Source: a virus
DNA length: 27,387 bases
IMG/VR virus record: IMGVR_UViG_3300032249_000097
Coordinates: 1 to 27,387 of that record
Reading direction: 5' to 3' (one strand)
Part shown: positions 7,785 through 16,900 of the stretch, one piece after another
Layout of the letters: every line of letters starts with the position of its first letter
Position numbering within the stretch: the first letter of the stretch is position 1
Made by a program: the position numbers and the translations under genes
Notes under the pieces: generated by a model
Databases searched by the model: none
Told to the model about the DNA's origin: nothing
The model's input: only the letters and a program-made list of their open reading frames with translations

Positions 7785-7810
7785 GGGGAGGGGTTTTTTG
7801 TCCCCTCCCT
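7785..7810. terminator. Hairpin 1 of the convergent junction
   Basis: GGGAGGGG (7786-7793) pairs with CCCCTCCC (7802-7809), with a G-T closing pair outside and an eight-base TTTTTTGT loop. It begins five bases after the primase-helicase stop. The T-run is in the loop rather than after the stem on the + strand. On the - strand the stem is followed by TGTTTTAA. It could act in either direction. Confidence 0.6.
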
Positions 7811-7834
7811 AGATACCGAAGCCACCAAGAAAGA

Positions 7835-7860
7835 GGGACTGAGCGCTGCGCTCAGGTCCC
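7835..7860. terminator. Hairpin 2 of the convergent junction
   Basis: GGGACTGAGCG pairs with CGCTCA-G-GTCCC: 11 bp, one bulged G at 7855 and a CTG loop. Read on the - strand the stem is followed by TCTTTCTT, which makes it the best intrinsic terminator for the virion operon. On the + strand it is followed by GTGTGTTT. Confidence 0.65.
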
Positions 7861-7868
7861 GTGTGTTT

Positions 7869-7913
7869 AACGCCAAGGCCCGTGTTGGAATCCAGCAGGG
7901 TCTTATTGGCGTT
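7869..7913. other. Hairpin 3: long 19-bp structured element
   Basis: Three stacked stems are visible: AACGCCAA/TTGGCGTT (7869-7876 with 7906-7913), GGCCC/GGGTC (7877-7881 with 7898-7902) and TGTTGG/CCAGCA (7883-7888 with 7892-7897). The loop is AAT, with one bulged base (7882) and a three-base bulge (7903-7905). It ends eight bases before the stop of the giant gene. No U-run follows on the - strand, so besides termination it may serve as an RNase III-type processing site or a 3'-end stabiliser. It does not fold as a tRNA. Confidence 0.5.
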
Positions 7914-7920
7914 TGGTTCT

Positions 7921-10900
7921 TTAGAGGAGCTTACGGTAGCTCTCAGCAATTTTGATACGCATGCCTTGCAGCCTGTCCAACAGCGCGCGCTTCTTGTCGG
8001 GCTCCATGTTCGACGCTTTCACGGCGTTCATGGCCTTGGTTATTTCGCCGAGGTGCTGACGGGCATTACCTGCTACGGCTGCCCCCGCCATTTCTTTGGC
8101 GTGTTCTTGGTAGAACCCTTGAGCTTCTGCCATACGACCATCACGAACTAAGTCTTCAAAAGTCTTTTGGTGTTGGCGCAAATCTTCCATGCGGTCGTAG
8201 GTAGCGTTGACAATACCCGCCGCGTCGGTTGGTTGGAACATCCCGCCGATCACTGGCACATCGGTAATGCGCTTGGTTGCTTCTTCAGGACCGCCGGTAG
8301 TTGGGATTGCCATGTTCAGCGATTGGGCCAGCGCCACACCCATCGTGCCTGTGTAGCCACGGATAAGGTTCTCGACTTTTATAGGCGATACATCAAATGT
8401 TTTGCCGACTAGCTTTGCCACTTCGGATGTGTTACTGCGGTAGCGGTAGGCGGGCAGCATAGCTTCTTCTTGGGTGGACTCCAACGAGCGCCCCGTGAAG
8501 AATGAATAGTTAGTTACGTTTTCAACGATTGGCTTTATGCCAGCCGGTAAGAACAGAGATGTGCCGCCGGGCACAGTTTGAATAGCGATGGACTTGAACG
8601 CCTTGTACGCTTCTTCGCTGCCCTTCTCGTTGGCCATGATGTTGACCATAGCTTCGGGAATACCTTTGAAGATGTAACCAATTTCAAACGGCACGGGGAA
8701 ACGCAAAGGCTCTTTCAAACCGGGCACAGAGATAAAGAAGTTGCCGTACTTCTCTTCTGGGTTGGCGTTCTTATACGCTTCGTCGTCTTGCATCATCATG
8801 GCGTATCCGACTGCGGTCATGGCTAGTAACGAACCGCGGCGCAGCAGCTTACCTTGGATGTCCAAGCGCTCGTTCATTGGCATCTTACCCGTCAGGGCGC
8901 GATACAGCACATCCATACTCTGGACCTGCGCGTTAAAGAACGGAATCACCGTGGACAAGAAGTGCATCGAAGGAGATAAACCGCGACGGTTAAAGTTCAT
9001 GGCTTCCAACGACATCAGCGTAGCTTCCATCTCGGACAAGCCTTGCTGAATATAGGACTCATACTGGGCGCGACGAGTAGAAGCATCGGCCTCCATTGCA
9101 ATCGCTTCAGCCTTGGCAATGAACTGTCCCAACCCAACGCGACCTTCTTGTAAGTCTTTGAGGATGCGTGTCAAGTCTTGGTTGGTGCCGGTGAACACCT
9201 GACCGCCTGTGATACCGCGGGCTTCTAGTTTTGTCTTGGTGGCCGACTTGCCCAGTTGTCTGAGTGCGCCCAGAACCGGAATGAAGTCAGCGCCTGATGC
9301 CATTGGCGCAGCAAACGAGTCGCGGAACAACTGTTTGACTGGGTACATCGGGTTCAACATTACGCCCTTACGCACGCCTTGAGCAGCAGCGCCCATGAGT
9401 TTGACCAACGCGCTGTTATTGACGGGGATGCCTTCCATGCCTTTTACCAGCAAGTCAGCAGGGATGCCAATTGCATCAGTTTTTACGCGCACATACCTGT
9501 CGACACCGTGGTCTTTAAACGAAACAATGTCCGGGCCGCTTGGGTTACCGCCAAGGAACTGGGCCAGTTGCATCTCGGCCAAATTGAACATGGCGTTCTT
9601 GGCGGCAATGTTGCGTAAGCCAGCGTCCATAATCATCGAGGTGTTCTGCACAGAGCTGGTCATAAAGTCCAGCACCTTTTCTTCACCGCCAACCAGCTCC
9701 CTGAGCTGCGGCTGCTCCTTCAAGTTACCAACGCGGAACACGCCTTCACCGCCAATCAACAGCTCGACGTTGCCACCACGCTCACGGTAGTAAGGAATGT
9801 AGTCGTTGGTACTGGCTAACTGGTCAGCAATCTCAGGGGAAAGAACGCCCGTGTCTTTCAAGAACTTCATCAAGTCGCGGTTGTAGCTGTTGTACTCTGT
9901 CTGAGCACGTTTAAACACAGCCGCCAACTCCTTGTTGCTTTCGATCTGCGCTACGGCAGTTTTGATCTTGCCAGAGTCCACTTTAAAGTTGAGCTTGTCG
10001 TAACCTACGCGCTCGGCACGTTTGCCCAGCAAGTACATGGTGAACAACTGGTTGGCCGCCTCAGCGTTCATGTTAGGCGCATCCTTGAGTATCTTCACAA
10101 CGCCGGCCAAGTTAGCGCCGTCTTTACCTTCGATCAGGTACTCGGTCTGGCCATCTTTACGCTTGTACGCGGTGCGTTGTGGAACGCCGTGGCCAACAGC
10201 CTGCTGCACGTAAGACATCTTCTGGTCAGCCATGCGGAGGTAGTACATCATCTGCGTACCGATCAGCGAGTCCTTCATCACGTTGTGCGCAATGTGTTCC
10301 AGCGGGGCCAAGCGGTCGATAAACTGCGTGCGGCCTTCCAAACCGAGGTTGGCTTTGACCTGCTGGCCGATAGTCTTAGGTGACGCAATGAGTGAGTTGG
10401 CTGTGTTCAGCGCTTCTTCCATGCCCGGCGCTGTGGCTTTGCGTGCGTACACGCGTGGCTCAATCGGGGCTTCGCCGTTCTTAGGTTCCGGTGCTGGCTC
10501 CGCAGCAATCATGCTTGGTGCAATAACTTCTGCTGTAAAAGACTTAAACTTTTTGTAGTCTTCTTCAGGTTCAAGCGCTTCGTTAAACATGTCAACAACC
10601 AACTTGTTTGCTTGGTTAGCGTCTTCTGCCCATGTGCCCACCATTTTGGCAAAGTTGTCGTAGTAGTCTAGGGCTAGTGTCGTATCGGTCATTTCCAACT
10701 CGGTACTATTCATCAACGTGCGGTACATGTCTTTTGGCAAGATGCGTTTTGCTGCACCGTTTAAACGAGATATAAACAAGTTGTTAAAAGCCAAGAAAAC
10801 TTTTAAGTCATCGTCCGACAACACGCCCTCTTGCATACGTGTTTCCGAGTCACTAAGATCAAGGTTTATTTTCTTTGCGTGCTCCCGCATTAAAGAACGT

Positions 10901-13900
10901 GCGCGAAGGCCCAAACGGTCCATTGTTTTTTCAGAGTTTTGGTCAATATTGACAAACTTGGCGTCGGGTAAAAACACGTGCAGCCCGGATTCAACTGTGC
11001 GCATTCGTAACTCGCGGATTGTTTTAGCGCCGTTTACTTGCAAATACGATTGATTAACTGGGCGAATCAAATCAACAACTGCCGTAGAAGGCAAAGTTAA
11101 AACGGTTGGCCTGTCCTTATTACTGTTAAATACAACTACATCAGGTACGTAGTTCAACGCGGGGAGACTGAGTTCCCCTCCAAACATGTGCACGCTGCTT
11201 ATGCGTTCAAGTGCGGGGAGCACGGCTTGTTTTTTTCCGTAAGACGACATACTTATCTCTTTAGCGCCTTTAAGTTCGTCTACAGGTATCGTAAAATCTT
11301 TGTTGTTAAAGCGACCTTCAGCAGTTGCAGATTTGTCGTTAGCGTCTACGTCGTCAGCAAAGAAGTAACCGTTTGCATACGCTTTTTCTCCGGCAGCTAA
11401 AAACTTTTGCGCAAAAAACTCACGCACTTCTGGGTCTGGTTCCGGACGCCCGACATACCCGTCCAAGTTCTTAAACGCCAACATGCGGTCCATAGCGCGT
11501 GTGTCCAACTTTCCGTCGTCGCTAATTAACCGTGGGTTTGCAAAAAGCGTGTCCAGAGAAAAATCTTTCTCTCCTTTGGCTACAGCAATCAAATCACGTT
11601 TCTTGTTGATTTCGTCAACGTATACTTGCGCACCTTCAAAATTACGCTCCGTCAAAAACTGTTCGGCAATCGCTTGCTGGTCAGCCGTAAGTGCTTGGTT
11701 GGGAGAGTTTCCTCGGACCTCGCCAATTTTTTCTGTGCCGTCCATGCGCACGGCTACTTCTGGGTTACCGTTCTGGTAGTAAACGTAGAAGTCACCATTC
11801 TCAATTTGGTGACGTGCAGTGGTAACCGTAGCCCCCGTACACCAAGGAGTGCCTGCGCAAGCGGCGTTCAACTTAATTGCTGCTTGCTCTAGGTTCGTGC
11901 TGTCCTTGTATTTTTTAGGTGCGCGTCCGGGTTCGCGTTCCCCGCTTGTATTACGTTCAGCGGTTGTTTGGTCAAACTTGTACCACCCGTTTCGGGTTTC
12001 GTTGAGTTTGGCGTTGCGGTTAGCGTTCTTTTGCATACCCTCCAAGAAAGCAGCTTTAAGGGATTTGCCTGCACGCAACTCTTCAATAATTGCTGCTGCG
12101 TCTTTAGAACTGACCACGGCCACGCTGTGACGGTTGTTTGGTTCGATTGATGCCAGCTTGAGTCTGCCTGTTTTATCCGAAAGCACCGCATACTTAGATG
12201 CAGCTTTGGCAACAAGTGCCTGCTCCACAAACGTAAACTCCGGGGTTTCCATCATGTTCTTGATGAGGGATCGCAAGTCTTTCTTGCGGCTCATAGAAAT
12301 AGATAGCGCTTCGCGTTGACGCAACGCAGGGTCTTCTTGTGCTTTCAAGTTAGCGTATGTGGCGGCCTCTGCTTCGACATAGTGCAACGGGTTTTCCGCT
12401 GTATATTCTTTGCCGTCAGACATGCGTGCAGAGTAGTCCAACTTGCTTTCTTCTGCTTCAGCCACGTAATCCATTGGCTTAGCGTACATGTCGTCCAAGT
12501 AGTCTCGGCCGATGCGGTTGGCATCCTCGACGGTGCGGTCTTTCTGTTTGATCTCAGTCGTTCCAAACTGTTCAGCAAACTGCTTCATCGAGTTACTACC
12601 GTCATGCAGCGCGGCAATGTCTTTCTGAGACAGGCGACGAGACACGGGTTTTTCAGTGCCTCTAGTCTCCACGCTTGACGGCATCATCAGTGCATCAACA
12701 GATTGGAGCGCAGCACCCAGCATAGTTTCTGGACGTTCAATACCCAGCATGCGCAAGATGGTGCTCTTAAATCCTTCCCAAGCATCTGAAAGTTTCCACT
12801 TCTTCTCGCGCATCTGCTCTTGCAAGTTGCGGTTGGACATGACTTCGGCCACAAACTCAGACAGGCTGGACTTGGCGTTCACGCTGGTAAAGCGTGGGTC
12901 ATTCTTAACAGAAGCGTGGAGCGCCATCAGTTCGCGCTTGGCAATCAGTTGTTGACGGGTCAGCAAGTTCTCATCCATCTGGATGACGCGTTCGGTTGCG
13001 GCGTGCGTACCTTCGTGCAGCAAAATTTCCTGAGACAAGCCGCCGTTGCGGTTGAGTTCAATGTTCTTACTTGTAGCGCTGCCCAGTACTTCGTTGCCGT
13101 CTTCGTCAACAACCGTGTCCTTAATCTCGACGTTAGTAGCGCCCAGCAACGCGGCGAGGCGAGCGGATACTACTTGGTTGAGCTTGGATGCGTTCTTGTC
13201 GTTGGCCAGATCGTCCAACGCTTTGGTGATATTGTTTTTTTCTAACGCTGCAACTTGTGCATCAGACAGGTTAGGGCTTTCAACCTCAACGCCACGCGCC
13301 CACTTGGGGGTAGTGCCTGTCTTTTCGGCACGTTTCATCTCATCAGTAATACGGCGCTGCTCAAGGGAACCGAGGGCTTTGCGTGTAGCTTTGTCCTCGG
13401 CAGCAATACCTTCTTGCACCTTACGTGCTTTATCCACGCGTTGTTCAGCGCGGGCTTTTTGTTTTGCCAGACCTGCGGGTACCGGCTTGTTGTTTTCTTC
13501 CAAGTAACTTACGCGGCGGTCAAGCTCGGACAGCTCCGCACGGCGGGCCAGCAACGCATTGGTAACCACGTTTGCTCGACCCACCAAATCTTTGCGCTTA
13601 CCACTTTGCGTAGTCTTACCTGTACGGACGTCTTTTTCAATCGGTCCTTTAATGGGTGCAGGCAACCCGCCCGTGATGCCCAGTTTCTTGTTTAGCTTGC
13701 GAGCGTTGGCAATCTGCTCTGCTTCAAACGCAATGTCTGCGTCAGTCTTTTCACCCAAGCGCTTGCGCTGGACGGGGGCTTTCTCAGGCAACGCCGCAAG
13801 TTCAGCTTCTGTTGCGTCAATCTTTTCCTGAATCTCAGCTTTCTTTTTAGCGCTCTTAACCTTAGTCAACTGGTCTTCCAGCGAACCGATCTTGCTACGC

Positions 13901-16900
13901 AGCTCTTGCTCTTCCTGTGCCAAACCAGAAGTGTCACGCTCAATGCGTTCGCCCTCAAGTCCCAGACCTTCGCGGCCTGCTTGGGCAGCTTTCTTGTAGC
14001 GCTCATTAGATACGGCTGTAGTTTCATCCGGGGCAGCTTCGGCTTTGATCTCGGCCTCGCGCTCCTTACGATACGCAGCTTGGGCTTCGCGCAACCGCTT
14101 GGTTGCAGACTCGACTTCACCTGCGGCCTTCTTGGCTTGGCGATCAATCGAGCGACGCAGTACCACGTCCTGTTGGTAGGACGTCATTAAACTGTCCAGC
14201 TTCTCACGAGCGTTGTCAATGAGGCTGGCTGCACGTTTGACCAAGCCGTCGAGCTTTTCAATCTCGGCGGTGAGGGACGCTGGGTCTTTGGCTGCCTTAA
14301 TAATGTCGTTGAAGTTTTGAAGAGTGTCAGGAGCGCCAGCACTTTGTTTGGCTGCTTCAGCAAGCTGTACCAAGTCGGCACGATCTTTTGCGTTCAAGCC
14401 CCTTAGACCACGCTGAATATCCCGCAATGCTTCCAAGCGCATAGGTACGCCCGTCAACACGGACTCAAGTTCTACCACTTGGCGCACGGCAGGGGCGTAC
14501 CACTTGGGCTCTTTACGCTGTTCCGCGGCAGACTCGGATAGAGTTTCTGCTTTGGCCTTGGCTTCGTTTAGCGCTGTGGTTGCAGCACGCAGCTCTTTAT
14601 TTACGCTTGGTACGTACTTACTTATCTGTTCCAGCGCAGCTTGGTTATCTGCCTTGGCTTGAGCCAGCGACTCGCGCATCCCTTGGATGTCCTTGGAGTC
14701 GAGCATCTTTTGGAAGTTGGCGGGGGTGGCACGTTGCACCTGTACCGCAGCTTCGGGAAACAAGTCTTTCTGTGGTTGAGCGCTAGTGCGTTGCAACTCT
14801 TCTGGCGTAGCGCCGGGGCGAGTCTCGCTGCGACCGGCTGCTTCGTGCGCCTTCATCATTTCGTCCAGATCACGGACGTCGTACTCACTAGGCAAGTTGC
14901 CCTCAGCAATCCGCTGCGCTGTCTCACGCGCAAGGCTTACAAACTCAGGGTCGTTGTTGGTGCGCAGTCCTTTGCGCAAGTTGTCCAACAAACCAACAGT
15001 GGCTTCGTTAAGGTCAACTTCTTTACCGCCTGTCTTGGCTTGCTTGAACAACGTGGCAATACTGGCCAGATCGCCCACACGGGCGGAGGGCTTCTCGGTT
15101 GTCGTTGGCTCAACGCGGGTACGCCCCTTGGTCTCGACTTGGCTCAACACCTGTTCGATAAACTGCTTGGCAGCATCGGCATCAGTCGCAGCAATGTTGG
15201 GCGTGGATTTAAGCGTTAGCTCTTTTGGTCCTGCAATACGGGGGCCGGTCTGACGTGGGGTCTCCATCGTCTTGCCCTCGATGCGGTTGCCTTCTTGGTC
15301 TTCGTAGTAATACTTCTGCCCGGCTGGCGCTTGCAGTTTTGGTGTCAACGTGTCTTGTTGCTCGGTCTGCTTACGCTGAACCGCCTTGTACAAGTTTTGG
15401 TACACCGCCTCGCGGGTAATATTCTGCAAAGCCTTAACGCTAATCACTTTGTCAACAAACTGGTCCCAGTTGTTGGTCAGGGTATTCAAGCCCTCTAGCG
15501 CACGGGCACGAGCTTCGGCAATCTCCCAATCGGCCATAGGCGGCAGACCAAACGCTTTACGGCGAGCTTCAATCTCAGCAGCGTGTTGGGCAATGTACTT
15601 TTCCTTAGCGTCTCTGAGAATAGCTTCGCGCTTCTCAGGCAGCATGATTGTTTTTGACGCCAGCGTACGGGCCATACCCAGCAAAGTGTTACGCTGGCTG
15701 CTTGCGTGTTTATCAGCTTCCGCCTCATTGACGCGCATTTCGGGCAGTTTGCTACGGCTGATGTATTCGGCAGCAGTCTTGCCGCCCTTAGTGCCCAAAC
15801 CGCCTTCAGTGGGGATAGCGCGTTTCTCATCGAGCTGGCGCTTGATTTCGTTTTGCTGGTCGCGGTCACGTGTCAGACGGGCAATAGCTAACTGCGCTTG
15901 AAGATCGCGCACGTCTTGCTTACGGGTTCCAAGACCTAAGTACACATCGCCGGGGGAGATCGTACGGTCCGCAATTGGAAACGCTTCAACGAGCTTGTTA
16001 ATCAGCGGGTCTTCGCCCAACTGGGTTTCTTCTTCAGACAAAGGTTCCTGCGCAGAACCAATACGCTCAGATATTTTCTTAGGCTCACCGCGATAGGCAG
16101 GGAGATTTTCAGGGCGTCCCAACCCACGAACTGCCAAAATTTCAGGAGCCACGCGGCGTTCTGTTTCGGCTTCGCCACTCAAGCGTTTTTCTTCGTCGCG
16201 CTGTGCTTGCAGAGCTTGACGCTCTTCTTCTTCCACTGTGCCCAAGCGAAGTTTAGCTAACCCAGTAGCGGCTGCACCCGCCGCAACATTCTTCTGGCGT
16301 TCGCGTTTAGCGTCCAGCTCCAGTTTGCTGCGCAGCGTCTCAATAATTCGGTTGCTTTGTTTGTCGGTCATGCCCGGCATGGGCGTAGCCGTCTTCACTA
16401 TCAACATTGCTTGTTGGGGGTCGGCTGCCAAATACTCAACGTAATCGCTTAAACCTGCGTTTGGAACTCGGTCACGTGCCAGCGCAATTTGCTGTGCTGC
16501 GTAGCCTGCAACGGGGTTCTCTGGCTTGATGTCGTAGCCTAGACCTTGCAGTTCAGCGTTAAGTTCTTCTTGTGTTGCACCTTGGCGCGGCGCTTTACCG
16601 GCACGGCCTTGCATTTGCTCGGCGGCGTATTCTTCAGGGGATAAGTTTTTGACACGCTCGTACTCGGCTTGCTCGGCAGCACGTTGCTGCGCCTGTGCCT
16701 CATACTGCTTGAGGTATGCAGCTTGGTCTTTTTCTTGTTGCTTGACGGCACGTTGCTGTTGTTTAGTCAGCGGTGCAATCGCTGCGCCAAGTTTCTCGGC
16801 TTCTTCAACAGGCTCACCACGCAATGTGGGTTCGGGAGCTTGTTCCGTAGCTGTAAGGTCAGATGGCTGTTGTTGCGGCTGTACAAAATCTGCCTGTGCT

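Noticed and set aside
7861-7920. tRNA or tRNA-like element at the convergent junction
   Set aside because: The segment folds into one long hairpin without D, anticodon and T arms, and lacks a TTCRANNC-like loop. It was kept as a structured element only.
14641-15219. 192-codon open frame on the + strand opposite the giant gene
   Set aside because: It lies fully antisense to a coding frame with clear protein character, has no convincing ribosome binding site, and its Cys/Leu/Arg-rich composition is that of a shadow frame. The same holds for other long antisense frames at 16669-17226, 17837-18547 and 5216-5674.
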